64,000 bases of DNA. Source: Anagrus nilaparvatae (lineage: Eukaryota > Arthropoda > Insecta > Hymenoptera > Mymaridae). Position 1 is the first letter of the stretch. Every line of letters begins with the position of its first letter. This document shows positions 25,337 through 38,299 of this stretch, piece after piece. The stretch is taken from contig JAKSXM010000137.1 in assembly GCA_022575985.1 (NCBI GenBank), positions 14,712,001 to 14,776,000 on the forward strand, in the 5' to 3' direction. Under the pieces are notes generated by a model. That model was not told where the DNA came from. It was given only the letters and a program-made list of their open reading frames with translations, and made no database searches. The translations under genes were made by a program, and so were the position numbers.

Positions 25337-28300
25337 ATGACAATGGTTATTGAAGCTCAACAAATAGATAACTCGTATATGAGTTATGATGATTATGCAT
25401 CTTTTGTTAATAATGATCAAGATGAGCCATTTAGAAATCCACTTAAAAGTGCTTATGGATCAAGAACGATGGTAAGTAAAGGGTATTGTTTTTAATTTTA
25501 AAATGAAATTTTTAGAAATATTTTTATTTTAAAACAATATGAATGTAGTTAAGTTCCAGAAGTGGAACAGCCACTCCAAAATTTTTTGGTGTCAATTCTG
25601 TCTCAGGAATGCGATTAGGTACATCTTCTGGAGTGAGTAATATTTTTATAATTTGGAAGCATTATTTTAAAATTGTATACAATCATGATTTAAAAATAGT
25701 ATCATAGAGGTAGTACAGCAGGAAGACCAGGTACAGGTTTTCGACCAATGACAGCAGTTCGTGGTGCTGGATATTCAAGTACTACAAGGCAGAGTTTTGA
25801 TCCTCTTAATATGGGTAGTGCTTTACGAGCTATTTCGTCAGAAGACAAAGAAGAAACGTAAATTTTTTTAATATTCAATGAAACCCTTTAAAAAGATTTT
25901 TATAAAAAATATTTGATTAATAGGCCTGAAGAAAAAATTAAAATAGCAGAAAGAAGAATAATGTCATTAACGGAAGAATCTGTAAAAGCAGCGACTGAAA
26001 AAAATATGAAAGTTGCATTAGAAAGAGCTAGAGAAGCATCAGCAAGAGAAAAAGCTCTAATAAGACTTCAAGAGCAAGCTGGATTAAGTGAAAATCATAA
26101 TTATGATTTAACTTTAGCTGTAAATAAATGAATTAAATATTAGAAAAACTAAAATTTTAAATTAAAATTATTTTTAAATAAAAATTTCAATTAATTACAG
26201 GTTTTATTTAATTTAGCATGCCAGTATTCTAATAATGAACTTTATACAGAAGCAATTGCAACCTTTCAGGCTATTACTAGAAATAGAACATTTAGTAATA
26301 CAGCTCGATTAAAAGTAAACATTGGAAATATTTATGTTAAAATGGGCCAGTTACATCAAGCTATAAAAATGTACAGAATGGCTTTAGACCAAACAACTTC
26401 TGCACAAAAATATTTAAGGTAATAAATTAAAATATTTGAAAATTATAATTGGTTGCTTTCTTTGTGATAAATAAAAAAATAAATCCAGGATAAAAATTAT
26501 GCATAATATTGGACTAGTATTTGTGCAATTAGGACATTTAGAAGAAGCTGCTAATAGTTTTGAGTGGGTAATGAAAGAAAAACCAGATCTTAAAGCTGGT
26601 ATGCATGCAATATTATGCCATTTTGCTCTTTCTCATGAAGATAAAATGAAAAAAGGATTTTTGGAACTTTTAGAGGTACCATTACACATTGATCAAGATG
26701 ACAAATATGCAATCACAACTGTTAGTTTAAAAATTCTTTCTTGATCATGTTTTAAAGATTTCTTATTTTACTTTTGAATTTTAGGATGATATTGAATCTA
26801 ACGTTCTCAACGAATTAGTAAAATCTGATTCATTATTTAAATTAGAGCATGAAATAAAAACAAATGCTGAAAAAACTATTTTAAATGCAGCTAATCTTAT
26901 AGCTCCAGTGATTGAAGATTCACTTGCTGCTGGATATGCTTGGTAAATTATATGAATACCAAAAAAATATTTATCATAGTAAATCATTTTCAATAAATAT
27001 TTGTAATTAAAGGTGTATGGATGTTATAAAATCATCTGCTTATAATCAGTTGGCTAATAATTTAGAAATTAGTAAAGCAATGGTATTTCTTCATAATAGA
27101 GACGTTCGGATGGCAATTGATTCATTAAAAGTATTCGAAAATAGGGATACTAAAATAAATAGTTCAGCATCGACTGTTTTATCTTTTATTCATTTCTTAG
27201 TAAGTTAGATTAAAATTAAAACTTTTCTAAAAAATATAGACAATATAAAAAATTTTTTTTAGAAAGAAGAGTTTGAACAATCGGCAAAATATGCTGAATC
27301 AGCAATTTCTGCTGATAGCTTAAATGCTGCAGCATATGTAAATTTATCAGCATGTTTTATTGTAAAAAACGAATTAGATAAAGCAAAAGAATATTTACGT
27401 AATGCTTTAGAATTAGACAGGGATCAGGTACAAGGTCTTTACAATTTAGGTTTGCCCATTAATTATTTATTATTTTATTTAATTTTAAAAATACACAATA
27501 GTAAATTAATTGTATTTTTATCTAGGATTGATTTATAAAAAAAGTAATCAACTTGAAGAAGCTTTTGAATGTTTTTGGAAAGTACGAAATATTGTAAGAT
27601 ATGATCCGTTAACCCTTTATCAAATTGGAAATATATATCAACTTAATAATGATATTGAACAAGCAGCAGAATGGTAATTACAATTAATTCCTGATTAAAT
27701 ACTCAGTTTTTATGAATTTAATATTTTTAGGTATAATCAATTACTTGGTATTATTCCGTCAGATCCAGGAGTACTTAAAAAATTAGGGGAAATGTATGAT
27801 ACTGCAGGTGATAAGCAGCAAGCATATCAATTTTATAGTGATGTAAGTTTTACATGTTCAAAATTTTTTGAACAATAATATATGTTTAAATGTTAAATAA
27901 AAAAAGTCCTACAGTCTTACAGGTTTTATCCAGCTAGTTTTGAAGTTATCGATTGGCTCGGATCTTATTTTGTTTCCATGCAAGTAAGCTAAAAGTATAT
28001 ATTTATTTTAAAAATATAAAATTATAAAAGTTATACAAGACTTTGTATTGACTCTTTTTTTTTTATGTATGTAATAAAATTTTAGTACTATTCCGTTACT
28101 CTGAATTTGAATCCTTAAAAAAAAAAAAAAACTGAACTATAAGAAATTTAATTTGTTGTTATTAGTTGCCAGAAAAAGCTTTAAGTTACTTTCAAGAAGC
28201 AGTTGAATTAGCTCCTGATGAGCCAAGATGGCAATTGTTAGTTGCAGCATGTTTAAGAAGAATAGGACAATTTCATAAAGCTTTAGAAGAATATCAGTCA

Positions 28301-28901
28301 ATACATCAAAGATTCCCAGATAATATCGAATGCCTTACATTTTTAGTAAGACTCTGTAGTGATTTAGGTTTAAAAGAAGCTCAATTTTATGCAAATGAAT
28401 TAAACAAAGCTGAGAAGTCAAAAGAAAATAAAGAACGTCTTGGTTCGGGGAGACCAGGAACTACTGGTAAGATAGTTTTTTTCACTTTATTTAATATCAA
28501 TAAAAATATATTTTCTTATTTTTTTTAAGGCTCTAAAAGAAGTAATAGTGGAACATCATCTAGAGGTGGCTCTGGAATGAGTACTTTATCAGAGTACAGA
28601 CAAAGTCCTGGATCAGCACAAAACGATTTTAATGCAAATATTAATAGTCGTAACAATCACATGATTATAAGAAATGATTCCTCGGATTTTATATTAGATT
28701 CCAATAAGCAAGGTAAAAATAAATACAGAAATCTATTTCTAATGTTTAAATTTAAAGAGTTTAATAATTTTTTTATACTTTACAGATGGAGAATATGTTG
28801 ATCCAGTTGCTCCATTATTAAATCGACCAATGACTGCTGTAGGAAAAAAAGATGAAGATTTTGGAGATGATGAATTGGGTACTGATTTGTTACCAGAATA
28901 A
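25337..28901 (+). CDS. IFT88: IFT88 (Polaris/NOMPB), intraflagellar transport B subunit
   Basis: Fifteen exons: 25337-25471, 25549-25632, 25700-25857, 25924-26119, 26201-26418, 26489-26720, 26785-26942, 27013-27199, 27263-27449, 27526-27673, 27731-27842, 27915-27983, 28166-28466, 28530-28712, 28786-28901; 827 residues, about the vertebrate length. IFT88 is a TPR core subunit of the IFT-B complex, needed for ciliogenesis; in insects that means sensory neurons and sperm. The N-terminus holds RPMTAVRGAGYSS. TPR repeats start at VLFNLACQYSNNE and run to about residue 700 (for example VEVIDWLG-like FEVIDWLGSYF, then LPEKALSYFQEA). The C-terminus is acidic and low-complexity. The exon 3 acceptor at 25699 was chosen since the later AG at 25711 gives a stop. 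It follows PRPF6 by 525 bp on the same strand. Confidence 0.95.
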
Positions 28902-29196
28902 TGTTTTAAAAATAAAATTTATTATAAATAAATCAAATACTTATATTTTTATATAAGAATTTGTATAAAATTTTTTTATATAATGCATTATTGTTTTATA
29001 ACACAAGTGAAATTGTAAAATCTAAAAACACATTTATAAATTTATAAAAATTTTTTAAACTTATTAATTAACTCTCAACTTTGTACAAAAATAACATTTT
29101 GAAATACTTCAAAGAATCACTTTGTTTGTTATTTTTTTGCAAAATATTTACAATAAATGATCTTTTAATAAATTTTTTTAATAATGCAATGAAAAT

Positions 29197-29758
29197 TTAT
29201 TCATTTTCGGTATCACTCGTTTCATCATTTTTAACATCAAATTTTAATGTTCTTAGCTTAATTAAAGTACTATCAATATCTTCATCTCCTACACCCAAAC
29301 ATGATTGTAAAAAATCTTTGACTAATTCCATATTACTCAATGGACTATGAAAAAAAACAATCATTGCATACCTCCAAACTAAATCTTCTTTATTTTTATT
29401 TATTTCTAATAATAATGGAAATAATCTTTGTAAATTGGACCAATCATGTTTCATCAAACATAATCGCATTTCTGTTAATGCAAAAGTTGAAGAAAATGAT
29501 AACGCTGTGTATTTTTTTTTGTTATTTATAATATTTGGTTTACAATAAGTATCATATTTTTTTACTGTTTCTTTTCTATTTTTTCTTTTTCTACCTGTAC
29601 TAACATTTGAAAAAATTTCTATGGCTTTCAGCTAAAACAAAATGTATTAATGAGTTAAGGAAAATATTATAAGGGATTGTTACTAATATTTAGAATAGAT
29701 AAGACTATAATTTATTTACCATAGAGTCCTTTGTTACAAAATAATCTTCATTAGACAT
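29197..29758 (-). CDS. Short TAF1A-like protein (RNA polymerase I TAF subunit A)
   Basis: Two exons (minus): 29758-29720 and 29631-29197, joined by a 88 bp GT-AG intron; 157 residues. The N-terminus (MSNEDYFVTKDSM) leads to a basic Lys/Arg patch. The core reads CLMKHDWSNLQRLFPLLLE, then WRYAMIVFFHSPLSNME, resembling the N-terminal part of human TAF1A (KHQW...; FYHPKSNME), a subunit of the SL1/TIF-IB complex that recruits Pol I. Human TAF1A has 450 residues; here only the first third has a counterpart, and the protein ends in an acidic tail (NDETSDTENE). No continuation was seen upstream or downstream. Either insect TAF1A is short or this is a relative. The match is from memory of one family, so moderate. 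It is convergent with IFT88 (295 bp apart) and divergent from ALDH. Confidence 0.55.
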
Positions 29759-30648
29759 TGTTATTGAAAATTATAAAAATTAGTTGAAAGATTTTTTTAT
29801 ATAAACAATAAATCTATGCAAATAATCAGGTTATATTTATAAATATTTGCATTATAAGCAATTATGCCAACACAAATTAGTGCAATTTTGTAAACCAAAA
29901 CAATATAAAGTCTATCGTACAAGATTGGTACCAATGGTGTGTACATAAAAGCACGTGGGATATTTAATCACGTGTTCAGAGATCATTATTATAATAATAT
30001 TTAAATTTATCAAAACATTTTTTTTTGCATTCTGTAATATATCCATTCAGAATTTATAAATATTTATTATTATTTGAAATTTTATTAATTAATTTTTATT
30101 TTAAAAACTAATTTTTTTATTAACTTAAATAATCGTGAAAAATTAAAAGTATAAAAGATCTATATACTTTTGCATCGATGCCTAATATGTAAAATTATTC
30201 ATAAATTATTAAAATAATTCATAAATATTACATTTTTTTTTTATTTTTAAATGTTTATAAATACATTTATAGATCAGATAAAAACTTGTTTGGTATGTCA
30301 AAAGCCGGTATTTACTCAAGTTACATAAAAATAAAATACTCATGTTATCGGATACTCTGAATAAAAAATATGTGGAGGAAAAGATAAGGTTTTTTCTCAT
30401 ATATACAGTTCCACTTGAAATAGCATGAATAAAATAAAACATTTTTATATTATATTTATCCCTTCCAAGACTCTAACATTCTATTCCAAAGCACAATGTA
30501 TATCATTAGATAAAGTGCAGTCTATAATTTGAATACAAAAAGCAGGACTCCGATTTCTTTGATTCAGTATTCCTTATGAATTAAAACATTATTGTATATA
30601 CTTATTAATAAAAATTATTTAAAAAATACTAACTAAAAATAATTAATT
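29759..30648. promoter_or_regulatory. Divergent upstream interval of TAF1A-like and ALDH genes
   Basis: 890 bp between outward-facing starts. It is AT-rich throughout, with no ORF worth reporting. The promoter role is inferred only from gene orientation; no specific element was recognised. Confidence 0.35.
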
Positions 30649-32997
30649 ATGTTACGATTAATTAGTAAAAATTTTCGACATTTAAGAAAATTTTCCTCAT
30701 CAGCTATTCCAGCACCAGATACAAATCCTCCAGTGCTTTATGCGGGAGTAAGTGCAATTTTATTTTTTAATTAAAATTATTTTATACCAATTTTTTTTTA
30801 AATACCTAAAATACTATTATGTTAATATTAGAATTGTTTATTTTTATTATTTTATTTATGAAAGTCAATATTTTTGCATTATATTTTAAGATATTCATTA
30901 TTTTAAATCTTATATTTGTAAATAAAATATTTTAACATTTATATTTATAAGTTTATTAAAAGATAAATTTACATATAGGAGATAAAAATGCAAATTCTTT
31001 AATTATTTTTATAAATTAGCAAAATTTATTTTCATACAGATTTTCATAAATAATGAATGGCATATATCTAAATCTGGAAAAAAATTTGAAACTCGAAACC
31101 CAGCTACAGAAGAAGTAATAGCTAAAGTTCAAGAAGGTGATGAAGCTGATATCAATGAAGCAGTTGCAGCTGCAAGAAAAGCATTTCGTTTGGGTTCGAA
31201 ATGGAGAACGATGGATGCATCTGAAAGAGGTGCGTTATTGAATAGACTAGCAGATTTAATTGAACGAGATAGAACATATCTAGCAGTAAGTAATTTATCC
31301 AAAAAAAAAAAATAAATATTATCAACTTTACTAGCTGTTTAACACACAAATTAAGTCATTAGAAACTTTTGATAATGGAAAACCATACAGTACAGCATAT
31401 TCATTTGATGTTCCTGCAAGTGTTGGAACTCTCAGATATTATGCTGGTTGGGCAGATAAAAATCATGGTAAAGTTATTCCAATGGATGGAAAATTCTTTT
31501 CATACACTAGACATGAGCCTATAGGTGTTTGTGGTCAAATTATTCCTTGGAATTTTCCTATCTTAATGATGGCTTGGAAGCTGGGTCCAGCTTTAGCAAC
31601 AGGTTCATTTAAATTATTAAACATTCACAGAATTGTATAAACAATTTTAAACAATCAATTTTCTTTTGCTGTATAATTAGGGAATTGTGTAGTATTAAAA
31701 CCAGCAGAACAGACCCCATTAACAGCATTGTACATTGCTCAATTAACAAAGGAAGCTGGATTTCCTGATGGAGTAGTAAATGTAGTACCCGGATTTGGCA
31801 AAGCAGGTGCAGCTCTAGTTCATCATAATGATGTTGATAAAGTAGCTTTTACTGGTTCAACTGAAGTAGGAAAATTAGTTCAAGAAGGAGCAGCAAAAAG
31901 TAATTTAAAAAGAACAACATTAGAATTGGGAGGAAAATCTCCTAACATAATTTTAAGTGATGCTGATTTAGATCAAGCTGTAGAAAATTCACATTTTGGA
32001 TTATTTTTCAATATGGTAATTTAAAAATTTATTTTAATACTTATTTATTTTAATTTTTTTAAATGTAATATAATTACAAAAACTGATATTAATCAGGGTC
32101 AATGTTGCTGTGCTGGTTCTAGAACCTTTGTTGAAAGTAAAATTTATGATGAATTTGTTGAACGAAGTGCAGCTAGGGCAAAAGCTAGATCTGTAGGAAA
32201 TCCATTCGATTTAAAAATAGAAAGTGGTCCTCAGGTAAATTATATTCTAATGCATGTCTGTATTTTGTAAAATCCTAATAATAAATAAAAAATAATTCTT
32301 TCATTTTAGATTGATGAAGAACAAATGAATAAAATTTTAGGTATGATTGAAAGTGGAAAGCAAGAAGGAGCCAAACTGGTTCAAGGTGGTGGAAGATTTG
32401 GTGACAAAGGCTATTTTGTAAACCCAACAGTATTTGCAGATGTCAAAGACAATATGAAAATTGCCAGAGAAGAAGTTAGTAATATATAAAAAAATTTCTA
32501 AACTTATTTTATAATTCAATTATAAAATTAATAACTTATACCAGTGATATAATTTTATCAAAATTAAAATAAATTTTATAATAGTTTACTTAAATGCTAA
32601 TAAAATAAAAATTTCAGATTTTTGGACCTGTACAGCAAATTATAAAATTTGAACAAATAAACGAAGTTATAGAACGAGCCAATAATACAGAATATGGATT
32701 AGCAGCTGCTGTTTTTACAAAAGATATTGATAAAGCTAATCATATTGTTCAAGGTTTAAGAGCTGGTACTGTTTGGTAAGTATCAATTGTATGAAAAACG
32801 AATTTACTGAATTTCATTTTTTTTAAACCATATTCATGAATTTTTATAGGGTAAATACATATAATGTATTAGCAAATCAAGTACCGTTTGGAGGATATAA
32901 AATGTCTGGTCATGGAAGAGAACTTGGAGAATATGGATTACAATCATATACAGAAGTAAAGAGTGTTATTACTAAAGTTCATGAAAAAAATAGTTAG
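30649..32997 (+). CDS. Aldh: Mitochondrial-type aldehyde dehydrogenase (ALDH1/2 class)
   Basis: Eight exons: 30649-30747, 31040-31285, 31356-31602, 31681-32015, 32097-32234, 32310-32474, 32618-32775, 32850-32997; 511 residues (human ALDH2 517). It oxidises aldehydes to acids with NAD+. The first ~20 residues ([19 protein letters not shown]) are Arg/Ser-rich without acids, a mitochondrial presequence. Family landmarks in order: [67 protein letters not shown] (general-base Glu), GQCCCAGSR (nucleophile is the middle Cys, ~residue 313), [10 protein letters not shown] and [18 protein letters not shown]. The exon 3 acceptor at 31355 gives [13 protein letters not shown]; the earlier AG at 31334 would insert seven residues absent from the family. 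A poly(A) signal lies at 33098-33103. Confidence 0.96.
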
Positions 32998-33097
32998 TTT
33001 TTATAAGATAAAGCATTTTATAATTTTGTACAAAGCACTATATATAAATTTTATGAATTTTATTTGATAAGTATGCAAACTTTTATAAACATTTTTA

Positions 33098-33103
33098 AAT
33101 AAA
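33098..33103 (+). terminator. Poly(A) signal of the ALDH gene
   Basis: Canonical AATAAA about 100 bp after the ALDH stop codon, with further overlapping A/T-rich copies just downstream. In a genome this AT-rich the motif occurs often by chance, so position is the main support. Confidence 0.4.
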
Positions 33104-33655
33104 TAGTAAATAAAGCTAAATATTTTATATAAATCAGTCTTTTTTTATTGATAAAAATGATCATTTTAAAAAAATGGTTAAATGATATGGAAACTTTTTA
33201 GGGTCATATCTAGGGATTTTTAAGGAATTTTTGTCTCCCCTGTACTTTTCAACTATTTCTACCCTCCTCCTTATCATCATATCATGAGAAGCTGATAAAG
33301 CTTTCAATTGTCCGCTAATTTTTACACAATAATATATTATATTAATGTTATAACTTTAAATAATATAATTTTATAATAATTCATATTCATATTTGAAAAA
33401 TATTATTTCAAGATATAATTTTAATGTACGTACATAAATAAAAAGTGAATGATTTCTTTATTTATTATAATAACTTTTAGTTAATAAAACAAGATATAGG
33501 TTAGGAAAATTTGCAAAACATCTGTTGTTTTTTATTGTTTAATTTATTAAATTTTTTAAATAAATTCTGTAATTTTAAATGTAAATTTAAGATTGTTCTC
33601 TTTTCTTTATAAATACTTAAAATATTAATAAGGTTTATTTTATTCTGTATTAAAA

Positions 33656-35463
33656 ATGAATGGAATGCATGAGAAAATGAAAAATTTTTCTCAAAGATCT
33701 CAAAATAAACGAGCAGACTTCACAGATACTATGGAATCTGAGGTATAAAAGTTAATATATTTTTTTAATTTTACTATTTTTGTTTAACAAAAGAATTTTT
33801 TTCATTTAAGGAGCAAATTTTAAAGAAAAAATTAATGGTTAAAACTCAAGCATTATTAATATTAAGTCAAGATTTAGATCAATGTCGAATGCAAAGAGAC
33901 AGGTTTCGATTAATGGCTGAGCAGTTACAAGAAAATTTAGATCAAAGAAAAACAGAAGAAAAACTAAATAATTCAAAAAATTTACCCGAAAGTAGTATTT
34001 TTAAATATAACGATAATTTAGATGAAAATACTACAATGTTAGATTTATTAATAGAAAGTCAAGAAAAAAATAAATGTCTTCAGCTACAAGTCGATACGTT
34101 AAGACAAAAATTAAAAGAATCTCAAGCGGATATAAAAGCTTTAAGAAATAATAAAAATGTTTATAGCAATTTTAAAACTGAAGAGATAACGCCTTATGTT
34201 CATCAAAGAGAAGAATTAATTGAACAATTAGAACAAATGAACATAAAAATAAGACAGTTGAAAATTGATTTAAAAAGTGTTATTGATGAAAAACAGGAGT
34301 TAGAAGTAGAAAAAGATGCATATAAATGTAAAGCACATAGATTGAATTATGAACTGTCAAAAGCATTAAATGCATCACAACCTGTTGACATAGATTCTCT
34401 TATTAATGAAAATAGGTAATTACTTTTTCAATTAATTTAGTATAATAAATATTACTATAAAAGAAGAGTTTCATATTATAATTGAATACAGGTTTTTACA
34501 AGATCGCTTGAAACATTTACTGGAGGAAAAAGAATTAGAACGACAATCTGTAAAAAAATATAAAGTAAGTTTGTTTAATTATTTCAAATATGAGTTATTT
34601 TATTAATATAACTTATTTTTTAAATAGAATATGCTTGAAAATAAAAAACTTAAAGGATCTGTAAAGTTAGGAGCTAATAACTCTATAGGTTCTGTTATGA
34701 CATTTAAACAAGTAGAGGAACTATTAAAAGAAGGGCCTAATATTCCTAGTCATAAGGTAACTGCTGCCTTAACTGAATTACATAGCTTATGCCTAGCCCT
34801 TTTGGAAGCTTTGAATGATAAAACTTTAGCTTTAGCTCATCAAAAAAAAGCTAATAAGTAAGATATTTTATATTTTTTAAATAAATTAATTTTGTAATTA
34901 AATTCATTTATTATTCATTAATAACTTATTGTTTTTTAGAATATTAGCATCAAGGATTTGTGAGTTAGATAAGACTGTTCAATCCCCAACAATAAAATTG
35001 TTAAAAGGCTATTCAAATGAAAATGTTAATGCAAAATGTAAGTCTCATTAGACTTTAATGACTATTTATAAATATTTTAGGATTCTAATTAATTAATTGA
35101 TTTTTGTTTAATTTTTATGTTTTAAAAGTAGATGAAACAGAGGATACTAACTCTGAATTATGTACAGAAAAAATTTCAAATGAAATAAATGAAATTGAAG
35201 ACAGTATTAAAAGTAGTTTAGAAGATGAATTAGGATCCTTGAATAATATTACAGAAAAAAATGAATATCAAAAGACTGAAAATTATTTTGATCAAGAAAG
35301 TACTAGTAAAAGTGCTAGACCATTTGCAGATACTGATTTTTTATTACAATGTACTGATGAAAAAGTAGTTTTATCTAGTCTCCCAGATAATTTAAAAGAA
35401 ATGGTGATAAGTGCTATTGATGAGTTAAAATTTAAATGGAATGAAGAAACTAAAAAACTCTAG
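33656..35463 (+). CDS. CCDC149: CCDC149, coiled-coil domain protein
   Basis: Six exons: 33656-33742, 33811-34415, 34492-34564, 34628-34857, 34940-35037, 35129-35463; 475 residues. Most of the first 270 residues form a long coiled coil with heptads. A conserved start (KKKLMVKTQALLILSQDLDQ then CRMQRDRFRLMAEQLQE) is characteristic of the CCDC149 family. A second conserved block reads MTFKQVEELLKEGPNIPSHK, followed by LTELHSLCLALLEALNDKTL. The C-terminal quarter is acidic and poorly conserved, closing with LPDNLKEMVISAIDELKFKW. No biochemical function is established for the family. It lies 658 bp after ALDH on the same strand. Confidence 0.88.
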
Positions 35464-37428
35464 TCTTTTTCTTACTTTAAGATTTATATTTTAATTGAAT
35501 ACCAGTTGAATACAAAGTACCTATACTAGTCATTAAAACCAAATGGTTTAGCCAAAATATGTAATAAATATTTTTTATTCATATTTGTGATTCATACTTG
35601 TAAGATTTAATATTTGGCACTTATTTTTATTATTCACATGTTTATATATTGGGCAATTTGTGTCAAGATAATTATTTAAAAAATGTTGAAAAAAAAAAGT
35701 TCCTCCCGATACTTGAATTTAGTTTTGTCATGACATCCCGAATTTTATATTATAAAGTACTAAAATATACCATAAAATATTTATTTTCTAAAAAAAAAGC
35801 ACTAAAAAACTTCGGTTATTCCGTCGAAAATTTTCAATTTTTTTTTTTCGCCAACAGTCAGAAAGCCCGTATTTCCCGGCTGTTGTTCATTTACCAATTT
35901 ACATTCGATTTGGGCCACTTTTTATTTTCCTAGCTATGGATCTTAATAATATAGTGATAAGCCTAAGGAATAGTATATTTACGGCTCGTAACCAGAAAAG
36001 TAAAGAATGGCCTAAATCGCACGTAAATTACCTTCCGAGACGAAGCAGAGGGTGCACCCTCTTACCATGGTAAACTGCGATTTGAGGCATTCTTTATTTA
36101 TGGACAAGGGTCGTATTAAATTTTTCTGCGGAAGTAGCAAGAAATTGCGATTTCCTTGGCCGCGCAGCGTGGCTACTGTCCAGAAAATATGCGGTGGAAA
36201 TAATCAGTTAAGTGATAAGAAAAAGTATATTACGACCCGTGACCAGAAAAATAAAGAATGGCCCAAATCGCACGTAAATTACCTTCCGAGGCGAAGTCGA
36301 GGATGGTAAACTGCGATTTGGGGCATTCTTTTTTTATGGCCCAGGGTCGTATACGATTTTTCATTACGCGCTGCAAAAAAGATCTACTTTCTTACTTTCG
36401 GGCGATCTTTTTTTCGCTTTTAATGAAAAACTATGTGTTGAACACGGGAAAAAATTTAGGAAATTTTACTTTCAATGGCCAGGAAATCGTACTTTCGCGG
36501 CTACTGTACAGAAAAGAAATTTTCTGACCATTTATAAACATTTCTCGAAGCATTTTGCTAATTTTACAATAAGCATTTCGCATTTTTTATAATTGACGTG
36601 CAAGAGCTGGGCCATTTTTTATTTTCCGGCTTTGGTTCATAATGTACCCATTATTTACAACATAAAACGTCCCTTAAATACAATTTGTGAATTTGTTTAA
36701 TTTTATTAAAGTATAGTTTAACTAATAAAATATATATATATCATAATTATTAATATGATGCAAAATAATTTTAGGTGTAATTAATAATTTCTATTGTTAA
36801 ATATTTTATGTACCAAACGAAAAAAAAAAATTCATCCAAAAATCTAATTTTATAACAAAATAATTGAATAGAACTGCGCAAAAAATTATAATAATAAGAC
36901 ATTAAAATTAATATATATATATATAGAAATCTGGAATTGCCAAAAATAAATAAATATTTCGTAAGCAAATATATTTGAAAGAATCATGTTAATCATATTT
37001 TTACTAAAAAATATCATATATATTATGGTTTGTGAATCTATTTAGTAGATATTTTTGTTTGTCAAGATCAAGTTAGTGTTTTTCTAGGTTGTATAATAAA
37101 AAAAATCTAAAAATAATTTTTTATTTAATATATTACAAGAATAAAAGCATTTAATATTTTTTAACGTTAATTTAATTTTTATTTATGTCATTTATATGTA
37201 GGTAGTCGTTGTTATGATAATAAAGGATATATATATTGTTTAAATAAAACAACAAAATGTAATTTTTTATAATAGTATATCGATATATTATTATTTATTA
37301 ATTTAAATAAATAAATAAATTTATAAATATATTTATATGTACATAAAAAAATCAAAAAAAAAAAATAACAATAATTAATTTTTAATTAAAAAGAGATCAA
37401 AATAAATTAAATATATAAATTTAAAAAA
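35464..37428. other. Repeat-bearing spacer between convergent CCDC149 and Mp20
   Basis: About 2 kb without genes. 35850-36365 is built from copies of the dispersed palindromic family; 36600-36660 holds another partial copy (gggccattttttattttccg). The rest is 3' UTR and AT-rich DNA. ORFs predicted inside the repeats are read-through of repeat sequence. Confidence 0.6.
35980..36365. repeat. Two adjacent copies of the dispersed palindromic repeat
   Basis: Copy 1 spans ~35985-36118 and copy 2 ~36228-36362. Each begins with a caga-aa(g/a)taaagaatgg motif and aaatcgcacgtaaattacct, and ends with gcgattt(g)gggcattcttt and gggtcgtat. The order is direct, with ~110 bp between. Copy 1 has a 17 bp insertion relative to copy 2 around agagggtgcaccctcttacc, itself a small palindrome. 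Confidence 0.75.
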
Positions 37429-38161
37429 TTATTTTCCAAGTAAAATTTTTCTCGATGCACCCATATTTTGTCCAGCTTGAGTTGCACCTTTGTTGGAGCC
37501 AGCTTGAAGACCAATAATACCTTGGCCAGCTTTAAGTTGTTCTTCTGAGAAATCTCTTTTGCATTCATCTGCTGGTTTTGGTCCTAAATATGGTCCTTTC
37601 CAGTTTTCGTGTCTGTAAGTTTCACGACCAAGACCGAAAAGACACGTAATGACTTGTACTACATTTTTCTTTTCAAATAAATCTGCTGTTTGGAATAAAT
37701 CGACTTCTTCGACTCCGTAATCTTTTGCAGCTTTTTGGAATCTAGAAAATAAAAAATTTATTTAGTTTTAAAAATTTAATTTTTTGTATACTTATTTTTG
37801 CAAAGTTTTATGATTTTAGCGAAAAATTTTTATTTACCTGTTGATATTTTCCATTAATTTGAAGTCACCACCAGATGTATTGATTTTTGGAATGGAACCA
37901 GGCTGAATTTTGTTCATTAATTCACAGAGTACTACTCCATCCCTTAAATGATCTTCAAATGCAACACCAGCTGGGAATTTCTTTCCTAAAACAGCTTCGA
38001 TCCACTCTTTAGCTTCTTTTTCTTGTTGTGGATCTCTTTTTGCCAACATCTGATAACGATAAGAATTATTGTAATATCAATAACCAATTTTATTTTCGCG
38101 TTAAAACTAACAGTAAAAAATATTCTCTTACCTTGGCATGTACTTGACGTTCGAGAGACAT
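37429..38161 (-). CDS. Mp20: Mp20, calponin/transgelin-like muscle protein
   Basis: Three exons (minus): 38161-38132, 38049-37838, 37741-37429; 184 residues, the same length as the fruit-fly muscle-specific protein 20. A calponin-homology (CH) domain covers about residues 20-130 (KEWIEAVLGKKFPAG, DGVVLCELMNKIQPGSIPKI, DLFEKKNVVQVITCLFGLGR). One calponin repeat is at the C-terminus (GIIGLQAGSNKGATQAGQNM), which binds actin filaments. It is expressed in synchronous/supercontractile muscle in flies; the same role here is inference. The exon 1 start codon fits a 10-residue leader MSLERQVHAK, usual in this family. Codons are richer in G/C than in neighbours, as expected of an abundant protein. A TATA box lies about 80 bp upstream. 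Confidence 0.95.
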
Positions 38162-38241
38162 TTTGTTATGTGAAAAATTTAATTCTTTACTAACGAACGT
38201 GAAAAACTAAAATGTAAGCATTTATGAGTGAATTCAGGTCT

Positions 38242-38250
38242 TTTATAAAG
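38242..38250 (-). promoter_or_regulatory. TATA box of Mp20
   Basis: Reading the minus strand, ctttataaaa lies ~80 bp before the Mp20 start codon in an otherwise GC-mixed stretch, leaving room for a ~45-55 nt 5' UTR. It is the best-placed TATA element in the window and suits a highly expressed tissue-specific gene. Confidence 0.6.
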
Positions 38251-38299
38251 CTTCACTCATCCCTCAACAAGTTTTCTTCCCACGCTTTTATGTGACAAC

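Noticed and set aside
31335..31355. Earlier acceptor for ALDH exon 3 (after 31334)
   Set aside because: It keeps frame but inserts seven residues (LFNTQIK) before [10 protein letters not shown] that no family member has; the AG at 31355 gives the conserved junction.
36052..36527. Two overlapping 85-89 codon ORFs that share a similar start (MVNCDLGHSF...)
   Set aside because: The shared peptide comes from the two direct copies of the palindromic repeat, not from a coding duplication.
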